Assembly: GCA_020543525.1 (NCBI GenBank)
Contig: JAHYIO010000001.1
Coordinates: forward strand, 2,046,001-2,110,000
Origin: Coriolopsis trogii
Taxonomy: Eukaryota; Basidiomycota; Agaricomycetes; Polyporales; Polyporaceae
Direction of reading: 5' to 3'
DNA: 64,000 nt
The stretch's first letter is position 1. Every line of letters starts with the position of its first letter. Below, in pieces: positions 22,398-34,756 of the stretch. A program made the position numbers and the translations under genes. The notes beneath the pieces are model-generated. The model was given only the letters and a program-made list of their open reading frames with translations. It made no database searches and was not told where the DNA came from.

Positions 22398-25300
22398 ATG
22401 GACTCGTCTTCATTCGGGCATGCAGAGTTCTTTGTAGAGCCAGACTTGCAGCCCCTCTACCCTACCCCTTCGCAGATCTCGGATCTGTTATCACCAAATG
22501 TCGGCCTTGCACCCTCACAGAAGGCGGAGCTCGTTGCGCACTGTCTGATACGCGCATGCGTGTTCGCAGACCTTCCACTTCTCTCCTTCCTTCTTACCGA
22601 CTCCCAAGCGCAACAGTTCGTCGATCTCTCGAAGCAGGATGAGGACGGCCTCGGGCTGATCAGCATTGCCATCCTCGGTTTCGGTTCCGAGTCTGAGCGA
22701 GACATCGAACGCGAAGAATGCATCCGGCTGCTTGTCTCGGAGGGTTGCGACGTCAATGTCGCGGACTATGGTGCGTGCGTTACTCAAGTGAGTTTGAGCG
22801 GGTGGGCCTGAAAGCGTACCTCTTGCAGCCGGATGGACATCACTCCATTATGCCTCCCTGCTTTGCCCACCCACTTTGGTCTCGTACCTCATAACCCATG
22901 GATCATCTCCGTTGGCCGTGACGAGACGCAATCTTACTGCACTGGATATCGTGACTGCACATTCTACGGTACCCGGAAGGGAAGATGTTGCCTTGCTACT
23001 GGAAGAAGCTATGCGGGAAGCCGGTTGGAAAGGGGGTCGCATGGAAGAGCAGCGGAGAGTTCTTGAGAAGCGCATGCGACGTCTGGGAAGGCGGCGCAAC
23101 ATTCAGGAGGACGTAGAGAAGGTCTTGGGTATCCCTCCAAAGTGGTGGGGGGACGAAGACTTGCTCTACACCGTCGACGCAGACGAAGATAGTGAGGACG
23201 AGGCGCCTAGCGACAATACACTCGTAAGTCCGTACGAAATAATGCAGGGTCATGTCTCTCAGGGCGAGCTGCAGACTCCACCGCCAGATTTTTCGTCTAT
23301 GCTCGTCTTCTCCCCGATGTCACTACCTGACATCTTTCAGTCCTTGATCACCGACTTCAAACCGTCTCTCCGAAACGCGGAACCCGCGAACGTGCTCTAT
23401 ATGCTCGCACGGTTCGCATGTCTAAATTGTGATCACAATTGGATAGAGGACCTGGTTATAGGGGCCACTGATGCAATTGAAGATGTCTTCTTCGTGAGTC
23501 TTCATGATAGTTACGGTAGATTCTCTTAATGACCACCTCGTAGAGCCACGCGGAGGATCCCACATATCTGGTGTTTTGGCTATACAACACCACCATCTGG
23601 CTGCACCTGATGCGTTGCGACAATGCTATCAATGAAACATGCGAAGAACTGGGCTCAATCTCCCTCATCGAGGAGATCCTGAACTCTGTGTTCGGTATGT
23701 TTCGCATAGTCGACCTGTAGCGATTGGGTGCACGCTGAGCTAGGTACAGTATTCGTCATCCGTTTCGCCGAGCGGCGAATAGACATGCTGCTGGACGCAG
23801 CGTTGCTCGACTATTCCCCGCTTTCAACGGAGTTTGATGCGATCCAGTTTGAGGGAGAGTGGTCGTTTTTGCGATCGTTTGCGGGCAAGAAGAAAGTGAA
23901 TGGCACGCCATCAAACGCCGTGCGTGGAGGTCCACCCATGTCGCCTACGCAAACAAGCAGACCCCCTTCGCCACCACCATCATCTTCATCTCCTCCGAAC
24001 AGTCGGGGTTTTGCTTCGTTCAGGCAGACATTTACTCGGGCCCGTGGAGGCTCAACAACGACTCCTTTACAGTCACTCTTCGCCGATCCACAACAACCGC
24101 CACCAACATCTCCGAAAGACGTCATATCGTTCATGACCGCCCTCCACACCCTCCTCACTCTATCAGGAGTCAATCCTGTAGTGATCATCCAATTCTGGTC
24201 TCAGGTCATGTACTGGACATCATGTGAGCACATAAGTCATCGCGTCCCTATAAATCTTGGCCTTACGTTTCCCAGGCGAGATCTTCAATCGTGTACTGAC
24301 GCGGAAGAAATATCTGTGTCGGTATGTTCACACACGATTCATTCTCAATATACAGGTCGGCTGAAAGCTATTCAGATCACGCGCTGTTCAGATCTCCATG
24401 AATCTTGGTGTTATCGAGGAGTGGATCAGTAGCATGGAGTTGCCGAAGAACGTGGGGTCGCATTTCGCACCCGTTCATGACTTGTTGAATTGGTTGCAGG
24501 TAAGGATAGTGGAATGGCACAATGCGCCCTAGGCTCATCATGTTCACAGTGCCTATCTTCGATCACCGAGTTCCCCAATCTGATCGCAACGATTCAGACC
24601 ATGAAAAACCTGAACCCATTACAGGTCCGTAAACAAGTGTCCTCTTGTAACTCCGCTCCTTATCCCATCTGCATAGATGCGTCGCGCGGTGCGAGACTAC
24701 AAGTACGAAGTGAACGAGGGGCGCATGACTGAGGAGTGCAATCAATATCTCCAACAACTTCAGAAAGACTGGGAGCGACATCGAGTCAAGAAGGGAGTAG
24801 AGCAATTGCGGAAGGAGGTAACACCCTGGTACTCCGTTCGTTGGGGCGCCATGCTCAAGGGCTTCTTTCAGATTGGCGAGCGGGAACGCGACAGGGAAGG
24901 TAGCATCAGCGCCTCGGCGTCCCTCAACGACGTCTCGATCAACTCGGAGCAGGACTCGGTGACTTCCAGCGAGTTCTCCACGGCCCAGCGTGCGATCGAC
25001 GCACTCTTTGACCGGACGCAAGAGAAGTTGCTCTGGGAGCCTGCCAAAGCCCCGGACCCACTCGGCGAGCTGCTCGACTCTCGGTATATGCTCCCCCTCC
25101 TCCTGCCCTCGGACCCCCGCATGCTTGGGGCGCTACCAACGAAGCCTGCCAGTCTCGAGGAGGACAAGCGTTCCAGCGTCCGACTGAGCGTCGACGGTTC
25201 CAGCCGGAGTACGAGTCGCGCAAGCTTCGGAAACAGGGGTGCTATGGGATGGCGCTTCAGCAAACATGTGCGCGAGATCGGGCCGACGGCGCTGCAATGG

Positions 25301-25579
25301 GTCGATGGCAGCCATGCGGCTGCACGCTGGACCAGACCGGAGCCGGAGCCAGATCAACTGGAGCAGGACGAGAACGACGAGAAGCCGCCGCCGCCCTACT
25401 CTCCAGAGGACGAGGACGATGAGGAGAACGAGGGCGGGGACACGCTCAGGATAGACACGACGGTACACGTGACGATGCTCACGCGTGCGCCGTCAGGGAG
25501 GAGTCGGGGGCGGGCGAGCCTTGCGGGCGGGACGCCTACTATAGAGCGCGAGGCGTCGATAGCGACGACTGTGGCGTAG
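22398..25579 (+). CDS. Ankyrin-repeat and DIL (dilute) domain protein
   Basis: Fungal protein joining ankyrin repeats to the DIL domain known from the cargo-binding tail of class V myosins; there is no motor domain. Function is unknown, and a role in organelle or cargo tethering is inference. Exons: 22398-22770, 22829-23493, 23544-23694, 23744-24223, 24276-24321, 24376-24499, 24550-24624, 24677-25579; 2817 nt, 938 aa. Ankyrin-like repeats lie around residues 85-190 (GWTSLHYASLL, LTALDIVTAH). The DIL region runs from about DPTYLVFWLYNTTIWLHLM through RAVQISMNLGVIEEWISS and FAPVHDLLNWLQCLSS. The C-terminal 150 residues are acidic and Pro-rich. The exon-6 acceptor was chosen at 24375 because it restores CRSRAVQISMN. 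Confidence 0.88.
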
Positions 25580-26125
25580 TGCTCTGCCGCGTTGCATGTT
25601 TGTATCTGTCGCGGCACGGACTGGAGTGTGTTCAGTATTGCATTGCTGTCGTTCTCTCACACATGATGTACGTAGATATCACTGCTCCAGTTGACTATTT
25701 CTTCCGCATACCCGCTCGGTCGGGGCGCATACCAGCATGGCATTGGCATGGGATGACTTCCGAACGGCGGGCATGGCACTGTTAGACGCTCTCCGATCCT
25801 TCTCTACCTGCAGCCACCATGCGGTGGATTCAAATATGGCAACTTGCAATTGAGGTCAGTTTACGAGCACAGTTCTGCATGCGAATGCACCTGACGACTT
25901 TGATATATACGACCAGACCAAGCTGGGCAAAAGGCCTGCGGTACGGTGGAGGGAACAGCCGTCCGCGATCGGTATGCGGGCCGCCAGTCGTGGAGGCTGA
26001 GAAAGTACTTATCGACCTCCAGAGTGGACTGCCCACCCTCTCTCTTCACTATCGCTCTCCCATCTCTGACGAGCCGCAGCGCGCAGGCCAGACTGGGAGA
26101 CTCATAACTCGTTCGGTGCGGAAGG
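25580..26125. other. Intergenic
   Basis: Nothing supportable. Presumably the 3' end of the DIL gene and the promoter of the following gene. Confidence 0.5.
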
Positions 26126-28107
26126 ATGTCTCGTGTGTTTGCGAACCCTGTCGCATCCGCGGCGAACCCCTCCACCCTCGTCCTTCTAATCCCGGACGAT
26201 CAGGCCTCCTGGGGACAGCAGGTGAGTGGAAGCAATCTCCGCCTTGATCGAGGGTATGAAGCATATAGATGTACGTACTGACGGTCGTGTGTGCTCTCTC
26301 TAGCTCAGTGAGGAAGGTTACGACGTCCTCCTGGTGACCTACCCTAGCCCGGCGAACATTCTGCAGTCCGGCCTCTCGGATGCGGTTGCGAGGATCGGGG
26401 GCGATACCGAATGGGCTCTGCTGACTTATGGCCTCGAGAGCACAGATCTGACCTTCGCGGGAGAGCTTCTCTCCACAGGGAAGCTCAAGGCGTGCGCACA
26501 CTATTGCCCTCAGGTGGAGAACGGGGAAGGACTTGTGCTCGTCCACGAGCCCTCCAACGGGGGTACGGTTCCGTGAGCCTAGATCTGCTATGTATGCACC
26601 ACCGCGTGTCTAACTGGCCTCTGATCTCCATTGGGCATGACATCACGGTCTCCACGTCAATCTCGACCTGCAGCACGATATTCCACCTCTCGGCGAAGCA
26701 GGAAGCGCTACATGCGTCCTTGCTGGACATGGCCGAGCGAACGGCGAGGGGTATCCCGACCTCGCGCCCACCCCCGGTGACGATCTACACTTACCCCTTC
26801 GTCTCCGCTCAGCCCCCGTTCCCGTTCGAGGCCGGGCCCCCGATCGACCACGCGAACGGGAAGATCAAGACGATCGCGCCGTACCTGCGGTCGGCGAACA
26901 ACCTGGCGTACACGCGCACGCTCGAGGTGCTTCGCAGGGAGCTCGGGCCCCATTTCCCCTTGGAGAAGCTGTGGGAACGGCACGCATACTTCGTGAGCCG
27001 CGCTTCGTTTCTTGTTTCCGGGGTCTGTTCCTGGCGGAAGTTCCTCACTCGGGGGCGTGGTAGGAATTCGAAGAGAGAGATGCATTGAGTAGGTCTCGGG
27101 TTTCGTCGAGTTTAATGACGGCTAAGGATATATATTCTTTCAGAGACGATGTCGACCATGGTACGTGCCATGAATGGCTAAGTCGGACCGAGACGACCTG
27201 CTGTTGTGCAGGTGTCGACGCCATATGTCAATCACGTTCCGACCATGACAGGAGGCGTTGGATATCAGGATCTGGCGAGATTCTATAAGGTCCGTGCATC
27301 AGTACCAGTCTGTTACTGCGAGGACTGACCGAGGCTGCTTTGTGATAGTATCATTTTGTTCGGGAGAACGTGCGTGCAGAAGCTCATCGCAGGCAATCGC
27401 ATAACTCAACACTTTGCTTGGTCAGGTTACTCCTCCCGATTCGGAATTAATCACCATCTCAAGAACGAGTAAGTGCTTCGCAGAACATGCGGGATATGGC
27501 GGCTCAGACACGCTTTGCAGTCGGCGCAGACAGGGTTATTGACGAGATGATCTTCAAATGCACGCACACGACAGTGGGTGCTGCGACGGTCTGCGTCGGC
27601 TCCGAGTCTTAACGTCGGCGACGTATTTCAGGAAATTGACTACTTCTTGCCGGGTATCAAACCTACAGGCAGACCATTGGAGATTGCGCTGGTAGGCGTT
27701 GTTGCCTTCCGGGGGGACAAGTTGACATTTGAGTGAGTGTGGCCTGAGGTTACAGACCCGAACGTATGCTCATCGACAGACGTTGATACGACTATTCAGG
27801 CACATGTGAGTACGAACATAGGGAATATACCCGATTGCGATTGACTACCATGTAGCTATTGGGATCAAGCGTCTTTGCTCGTGCAGGTTCGTCGATGCTA
27901 TGCTATCTGCGCCCGGTGTCATGCTGGCTGCGCTCGGTCTGAGGTTGCCGCTGACGGATATTGCTTTCCCAGCTTGGCCTGTTGGACCCGGGTTCACTTC
28001 CGATCGCGGGCGTCGAGGTCGCACGTAAGGTGGTGGACCCCTTCGGACAGCCGAGCAACACGTTGCTAGCAAAGTGGAAAGAAAGCGAGGGCCTCCCCAT
28101 TGACTGA
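26126..28107 (+). CDS. Dienelactone-hydrolase-like / SnoaL (NTF2-like) two-domain protein
   Basis: Fungal protein often annotated as carboxymethylenebutenolidase-like; the substrate is unknown. Exons: 26126-26221, 26304-26572, 26674-26992, 27064-27088, 27144-27160, 27212-27289, 27349-27369, 27426-27468, 27521-27573, 27632-27732, 27800-27805, 27856-27886, 27973-28107; 1194 nt, 397 aa. The N-terminal 120 residues have an alpha/beta-hydrolase look (TLVLLIPDDQASWGQQL), but I see no Gly-x-Cys/Ser-x-Gly nucleophile elbow, so this half may be inactive. From about residue 240 the fold is SnoaL/NTF2-like (ARFYKYHFVREN, RVIDEMIFKCTHTT, LVGVVAFRGDKLTFEHIYWD). Thirteen exons include one of 6 nt (GCACAT) and one of 17 nt. 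The intron at 26573-26673 is the least certain. Confidence 0.78.
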
Positions 28108-28707
28108 GGCCCGCAGTGGACGTCAGAAGGGGCGCCCAAATCGTGTACAGGTTGCGCAGTTCTGAAGTAGTTATTTGAGGTTTCCCAGGTTGCGGCGAAG
28201 AGGTAAGGGATGAGACAAAGGTTCTCGAGATGGCTTGGTAGAAGGGCGAGAGTCGCGATCTTGGGAATGTCAGTGGTTGTTCCGCAGTCCCGCAGCTGTA
28301 CGTGTGCACAGCTATATTCTGCCATTGAAGGAGATAGTGAGTTTGCAGCCTGAGATGATTCACTGAGAAGAGTGGAACCGTGGAAGGGGTGAGGACGGTG
28401 TACTTGCAATGGCTTGTACACTCGGACGTCACTGGACGAACGCGGGGGAGGCGGGCGCTTGGGGACAGACGAGAGGCACTGCAGGCGAGAGTGGCCAGCT
28501 TCTGCGGCGAGGAGCAAGGCCGTGCAGCGAATTGCCAAGTCGACATGGCCACGGCATGTGTCATTTATTTCAACCGTACATTGCCTCGCCCATGTCCCGA
28601 GCCATACACCTTCCACCCCGCCACTCCGCTACGCCTCACTTCTCTTCTTTCAGCCACCACCTTCTCTTCTCCCTGTCTCTCGATAACCGCCCCCTCCAAC
28701 TTTCGTC
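28108..28707. other. Intergenic, promoter of the rhomboid gene
   Basis: No gene found. The last 120 nt before the ATG are strongly pyrimidine-rich, typical of a transcription-start region in this organism. Confidence 0.5.
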
Positions 28708-30740
28708 ATGTCCGCAAACCCCGTCTCACACGACCACGAACGCGATACGTCCGATACCAAACCTCTCCTTGACTCCGGCAACGCAGAAGCAAGCGCACCT
28801 CACGAGTTTCACCATTCGACCTACGAACCCGACTACAGATACAGCTACACCGATGAGCACTTCAATCACTATCCCAGCGGCCCGGGGCAGTCAGAAACGA
28901 AGCTCGATGAGCCGTTCACTCCCAAGCCGGAGCAGTATAGCAAACCGCAGGAGTACACTCGCGAGTCTCACTACGAGACTATGGGTATGTGATCCTTCTA
29001 TGTTGCCAGAATAGCCCCTCATATACTTCAATCACGGCAGACTGTGCAGACGATCCCACAAACATGCCGCGTGATCTGAATACTCCTTCCAAGGACTATT
29101 ACAACAACGTCCAACCCAACATAGTCCAACGTTACTTTGGGCTGTACCCTCTCCCACAACGGATAGAGGACAAGAAGCGCGGTGTCGGTGTGCAGAGGTA
29201 TCCTGTAGCAGGTCCGTCCTCTTGCCACTTCCAACATGCTCATGTCTAAAGCGACCATCGCAGTATGGGCCCTGAGTGCAGTCATGCTCGCTGTTCTGAT
29301 CTATGAGCTCGTGACAAACTCCAAGGCGCAAGGGTCACCATTCTCATTCCATGTATGCCATGTCCACGTCTTTGTCCGTCTACATCTGACAAGATTCTAT
29401 AGCCTGTCGTCAACCCAATGCTCGGGCCATCGTCATCAGCTCTCATCCAGCTTGGTGCACGTTTCCCCCCGTGCATGAAGAGCGTCTCGGATTTCCCCAT
29501 CACAACGCCCGTTCCTTGTGAGTGTCTCGTCAGAGACATACCATTCGGATTCTGACAGAGGTACTCAGGCTTGAACAACACCGAGAATCCACCAACTCAG
29601 CTCTGTTCATTGGAGGATCTCTGCGGCTTTGGCGGCTTCCACGGTGAAGCACCAAACCAGTCATTCCGGTATGTCATTCTCGCACGTTCACATCATCTCA
29701 GAGACTAGAAATTATCATCAGGTTCATCTCGCCCATATTCCTCCATGCTGGGTTGATCCATTTCTTGCTCAACATACTGGCGCAAATGACAGCGTCGGCT
29801 CAAGTGAGATAGCATACGCGACCACAAGATACGAGTTTGTTCTGACATTTCTCAGGTTGAGCGGGAGATGGGTACTCTGCCGTTCTTGGTCCTCTACTTT
29901 GCTGCTGGCATCTTTGGGTGAGTTGAGTCTATCCTGCTTTGGGTTAGTCAATTGACTTTTGCCGTTCAGTAACGTGTTGGGCGGCAACTTTTCGTTGGTA
30001 GCTGCACCATCCGTCGGTGCAAGCGGCGCAATATTCGGGACAGTCGCTGTACGTCAAATCTATGCTAAAGGAAGCATGCCCGACTTATCTATATGCATTA
30101 GGTTGCTTGGGTGGATCTTTTCGCCCACTGGAGGTACCATTATCAGCCCGGCAAGAAGGTATGCTATGTTGCCTCTTAGATATCAGGACCGGACTAACCA
30201 CTGTTCCCAGTTGGTCTTCATGATCATCGAGTTGGTAATCGGTGTAGCCATCGGGTTCATCCCCTGTACGTTTTGACATACATTGTTGCACTTCGGCTAT
30301 TGACTGCCCGTTTAGACGTCGACAACTTTGCTCACCTCGGGGGTCTTCTCATGGGACTCCTCACCGGCATGGCGCTTTACCCGATCATCAGCCCCTCGAC
30401 ACGGCACCGGACAATCGTCCTCGTTCTCCGAGCGCTGTCCATTCCTGTGGCTGTCGTCTTGTTCGTCGTTTTGATCCGCAACTTCTACACATCGGACCCA
30501 TATGCCGCTTGCACATGGTGCCGGTACCTGTCTTGCATCCCGTCCAGCATTAACAATTATTGCAAGGGGTGAGTGCGACCATAGATCTCAGCACGACTGT
30601 ACACATTCTGATCAATTGCATTCGATTTGTCTTCTGCCTCGAATAGTACTGGTAAGTATTCATTTTGACATGTGCTATAGTGTCAATGCTGACGCAAAGA
30701 CGTGTCCACAGGTTATAACACCGGTTCAACAAGCATCTAA
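28708..30740 (+). CDS. Rhomboid-family intramembrane serine protease
   Basis: Polytopic membrane protease that cuts transmembrane substrates; probably in the secretory pathway or plasma membrane (inference). Exons: 28708-28984, 29041-29211, 29264-29352, 29403-29517, 29569-29668, 29722-29803, 29856-29917, 29970-30048, 30102-30158, 30211-30265, 30316-30568, 30647-30651, 30712-30740; 1374 nt, 457 aa. A soluble, acidic N-terminus of about 165 residues precedes TM1 (VWALSAVMLAVLIYELV). A Cys-rich loop (CSLEDLCGFGGFHGE) follows. The catalytic dyad is intact: Ser317 in VGASGAIFG and His369 in NFAHLGGLLMG. The last helix is followed by CTWCRYLSCIPSS. The final two exons (5 and 29 nt) are uncertain: reading on at 30569 gives an immediate TGA after YCKG. 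Confidence 0.88.
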
Positions 30741-30972
30741 ACCTTGGTTATTGCTGTCGTGTCGTGCTGGGGTGTCAGTCGCTATCGCGTATCTTCCTTC
30801 ATCAAAACATGGACTTGTGGACGCTCCATCCAATGCCGCTATAATGGGACAGTATATATCACTTTAGTCATTCACTACATTCAGTTGGGCACGGACTCGT
30901 CTCCTGCAGCTCACCCCCACGGACCTTACGAAACTCAACCACTATACCATCATTATGAGACTTGCAATGCAA

Positions 30973-32223
30973 TCAGCACCATCCTTTAGCCTTGTATTCG
31001 TCAATCATGAACGCAGTGCTCTCCTCCATGCTGCGATATTTGAGCCCGAGCACCTCTTGCGACTTCTTCGCATCGAAGTGGGGAGGCAAGGAGTGCGGAA
31101 CGTTCAGGTCGTCTGTGTTTCCCTTGCCCAGGAGATGCCGGGCAATCGCCACTGCGGAGGGCATCCCGTGCTATCAGTGACCTTCCACCCATGTGTGGCG
31201 AGAGACAGGCGTACCGAATTGTGTCCATTCGAAAGGACCGGCACAGATCGTGAAGCGTTCTCCGCCCGCCTCGGGCTTGACGAGCGCGCGGAGGGTTGCG
31301 TCCGCAAAGTCGCGCACGTCCACCCAGCTGAGCCTGCGACGGATATTAAGTCAGTAAACCCTACGTTCGGGAGCCCGACGCGACACGACGGAGGACCGAG
31401 TTCGGAGGGACGCACCAGATGTCCCAGTCGGTATTCGTAACTTCCTCCTTCACGACGGTGGCGAACCACTGCGCAGAGGAGGTGACGAGGTCCTTCGGGG
31501 TCTGCGCGCCCAGGACGGGCCCGAACACCCAGGGCGGACAGAGCGTGACGAGGTCCCAGCCGACCGAGCCCTCCGCACGACCCTTGTTGCAGATGTCCCA
31601 GGCGGCGCGTTCGGCGAGCGTCTTGCTCGTGCGGTACACGGACGCCGGGTGCGCGTCCTTGCCCTTCTCCGCGACGATCGCCGGGTCGGTGTCGTTCCAG
31701 TCCGCTTCGGTGTAGGGCGCGCTGGGGTCCGGTCGGTGGTCGTGCACGACGGCGGCGAGGGAGGAGATGTAGATGACGCGTTTGACGGACGCGCCGGGGG
31801 CGTTGCTCGCACTCCGGAGGATACTCGTCGTCCCGTCTACTGCTGGCCGGATGATGTCTTGCGGGTCGTCCGCCCCGAAGGTGATTGGGGAGGCGACGTG
31901 GATGACGGCGTCCATGTCCTTTACGGCATCGTCAAATGCCCCGGGCTGTGAGTGGAGATCGTTGGGTCAGGATTGTGATCGCATAAGCCAGTAGTAGTAA
32001 CATTGGGACAACGTCGGCGTACCTGCGTGATGTCTTTCACGACTACGAATTCGAGGCGGTCTGCATAAGCTGCGAGTGCGGCTCGTACCAGGTTGGCTTT
32101 GTCGGCCGCGCGAACGGTTCCTCTGACGTAGAAACCGTTCTCGAGGAGGACCTTTATGATCCACCCTGCGATGAAGCTGTTGGCTCCCGTGACGAGGACC
32201 TTTCCGGACGTGAGAGCGGGCAT
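30973..32223 (-). CDS. Extended SDR reductase, cinnamoyl-CoA/dihydroflavonol reductase-like (copy 1)
   Basis: NAD(P)H-dependent reductase of the extended short-chain family; fungal members reduce varied aldehydes and ketones, so the substrate is open. Exons (minus): 32223-32023, 31945-31416, 31333-31215, 31151-30973; 1029 nt, 342 aa. The dinucleotide-binding loop is VTGANSFIAGW near the N-terminus. The active site Tyr171-x3-Lys175 is in VYRTSKTLAERAAW, and the upstream Ser is in YISSLAAVV. PPWVFGPVLGAQTP and DVRDFADATLRAL are family-typical. No signal peptide. Copy 2 at 32656-33859 has the same orientation and identical exon lengths (201/530/119/179 nt), so the pair arose by tandem duplication. 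Confidence 0.92.
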
Positions 32224-32655
32224 TACGAGATGGTTGTGCGGATTGATGGTCAGGAGCGATTTCAGGAGGTAGCTCTGTGGTCTCTGCGAGAGTATTTATA
32301 TCAAGGCAAAGGTCAGTTCACCGTACGTAGGGAGATAGCATCCGAACCAGCACGACTTGGAGTGGGCTGCGTGAAGGGTTTATAATCCCCAGGGGGTCCC
32401 GATCGGAAATATGGTCGCGATTTCCCAGAGAAAGTGACGTTCTCTCACTCACATTGTCGGGATTCGGGGCTGCGAATGACCAATCTCGCTTCTCGGGCCA
32501 AGTCCAGAAGATCGCACCCACTCGGGTGACGCCCACTTTCGTACTAGACAGGTAAATGACAATGGGTGCGGAACTCACTGTCAGGATGTTGCAATGGAGA
32601 GCTGGACAATGCATAAGATGGACCTCAGGCCGCCGCGGCTCGGTATGGAAATCCC
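32224..32655. other. Spacer between the two reductase copies
   Basis: 432 bp holding the promoter of copy 1 (TATA box at 32293) and the 3' end of copy 2. No gene seen. Confidence 0.5.
32293..32300 (-). promoter_or_regulatory. TATA box of reductase copy 1
   Basis: The minus strand reads TATAAATA about 70 nt before the ATG at 32223. Confidence 0.5.
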
Positions 32656-33859
32656 TCAACACCATCCTTTCGCCTTGAAGTCTTCGATCATGAACTCAGC
32701 GGTCTCCTCCATGCTTCTGTAGTTCATGCCAAGCACCTGTTGCGATTTTTTGGCATCATATACGGGGGGCAACACGGCCGGGACCGATGAGTCGTCGATG
32801 TCTCCCTTCCCGAGCATACGCCGGGCAATAGACACTACAAACGGTATTCCGTTCGTCAGCGTCCATGCAGCATTGCAAAGTGAGCGACACACGCACCCCA
32901 TTGTGACCAGGCAAACGGACCGGCACAGATGATGAAGCGTTCTCCACCGGCCTCGGGCTTGATGAGCGCACGAAGAGCTGCGTCTGCAAAATCGCGTACG
33001 TCCGTCCAGCTAGGTCTGCACAATCCATGCCTGAGTGAGCAGCGAACACAGAGTTGTCTGGGTTGACGTACCCAATACTCCAGGCAGGCAGCTCACCCTC
33101 CTCCTTGACGACAGAAGTGAACCATTGCCCGCCAGAGGTGCCGAGGTCTTTGGGGGTCTGCGCGCCCAAAGTGGGCCCGAACACCCACGGAGGACAGAGC
33201 GAGACGAGGTCCCAGCCAATCGTACCCTCCGTACTTCTTGCGGCGAAGAAGTCCCAGGAGGCACGTTCTGCGAGGGTTTTGCTTGTGCGGTACACAACAG
33301 AAGGATGCGCGTCGGCGCCTTTCTCAGCGACTAGAGCGGGGTCGGTGTCGTTCCAGTCGGCCTCGGTGAAAGGGGCAGTCGGGTTGGACCTGTGGTCGTG
33401 GACGACAGCGGCAAGGGAGGAGACATACACAACGCGCTTGATGGATGCGTCGGGGGCGCTACTCGCGCTGCGCAGAATGCTAGTCGTGCCATTCACTGCA
33501 GGGCGGATGATCTCTTGAGGATCATGGAAGCGGAAGTGGACGGGGGAAGCGACGTGTATGATAGCGTCCATGTCCTTCACCGCATCGTCGAAGGCCCCGG
33601 GCTTGAGGAACAGAGGTGTCATTTGGAAAGACTTGTACGCAAATACTGTGAGACTTACCTGGGTAATGTCTTCCACGACCACGAATTCAAGTCGGTCTGC
33701 GGAGGCTGCGAGTGCGTCTCGTATCCCATTCGCCTTATCCGCGGCACGGACAGTTCCCCTGACTGAATACCCGTGCTCGAGGAGGTCCTTCATGATCCAC
33801 CCCGCAATGAAGCCATTCGCTCCCGTAACAAGGACCTTCCCGGATGTGACAGCAGGCAT
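32656..33859 (-). CDS. Extended SDR reductase, cinnamoyl-CoA/dihydroflavonol reductase-like (copy 2)
   Basis: Paralogue of the upstream-numbered copy at 30973-32223. Exons (minus): 33859-33659, 33601-33072, 33015-32897, 32834-32656; 1029 nt, 342 aa. The binding loop VTGANGFIAGW, Ser in YVSSLAAVV, and Tyr171/Lys175 in VYRTSKTLAERASW are present, so it should be active. Differences cluster in likely substrate-pocket stretches: HFRFHDPQE replaces TFGADDPQD after the shared VASP, and GELPAWSIG replaces TNTDWDIW before the second intron. Exon lengths equal those of copy 1, while introns differ in length and sequence. That implies a duplication old enough for introns to diverge but with purifying selection on the protein. 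Confidence 0.92.
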
Positions 33860-34756
33860 CAGAGCTGAATGCGCGACAGGAATCTGGGTTTTTGAGCACG
33901 ATGTAGTTCACCCTATATATACGTAGGGCCGATAGCATCATGGTGAGAGAGCATTGAACGCACAGTAGTACCGTGACCATGAGGCGCCCGAGCTGCGTAG
34001 GATTTAGCTCGGTTTGGTCGTACTCTGGCAATGCCGACCGGGGATCATGTAGATTCCCATTGAGTCATGTATGCTGTGTCGTACTGGTCATTGTACTTGT
34101 GCTGTAGACAGTGGTAAGTACCTTCGTGCTATATCTGGAGCACGCACATATTTGGTGGTGGCTGCCAGTGGAAGAAAAACTAGTTGATCGACTCACTAGT
34201 GTACGCTGCCGGGTCTCCTGCATTGATCCTGGATCGTATGAGTTGTTAGCATCGTTCCCGAAATGCGTAAGGAGAGTGACTTAATACTCACTAATATGGA
34301 CTGAGTAAGTGAACAAGATACAAGTCAACTCCCGTGCCACGGCAAGGGACAATGGGCGCTTCGTCATTGCAGAGATCTGGCAGTGGCTGAGCTCGATCGA
34401 CCCCTTCGAACTCTAACAGTCTGCGTGGCCTGCTACTGTACCATTCCGTCAGCGCGACATCTCTCACCAGGTCCACACGCAACAGCAACGTTTGGCAACA
34501 ACTTCGCAAACCCTTCCACGGCCAGCAGAGGTGAGAGTAACCGTTCGTGGGGTTGAGTGTGACGACCAGCGCGCTCATGGACTATGCGCATGCATACATG
34601 CTACATAGGCTGAGTCGTTCTGCTTCCATCCACCTGTCAAGCGACCTCGTGGGCAGCGAGCAAGGCTTGCACGCACGGGCTCTTAGAGCCTCTTACATGC
34701 CCTCTCGCTCATTGTGATACCCTACGGTTGAGTCTTCAGTAAAAGACAACGACGTC
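33860..34756. other. Intergenic between reductase copy 2 and CAS1
   Basis: 897 bp between divergent genes. Apart from the TATA box at 33914 I see no structure that I can support and no coding signal. Confidence 0.5.
33914..33921 (-). promoter_or_regulatory. TATA box of reductase copy 2
   Basis: TATATATA on the minus strand, 55 nt before the ATG at 33859. Confidence 0.5.

Noticed and set aside
30973..33859. Secondary-metabolite cluster around the two reductases
   Set aside because: No polyketide synthase, NRPS, terpene cyclase, P450 or transporter lies nearby; the neighbours are a rhomboid protease and CAS1.
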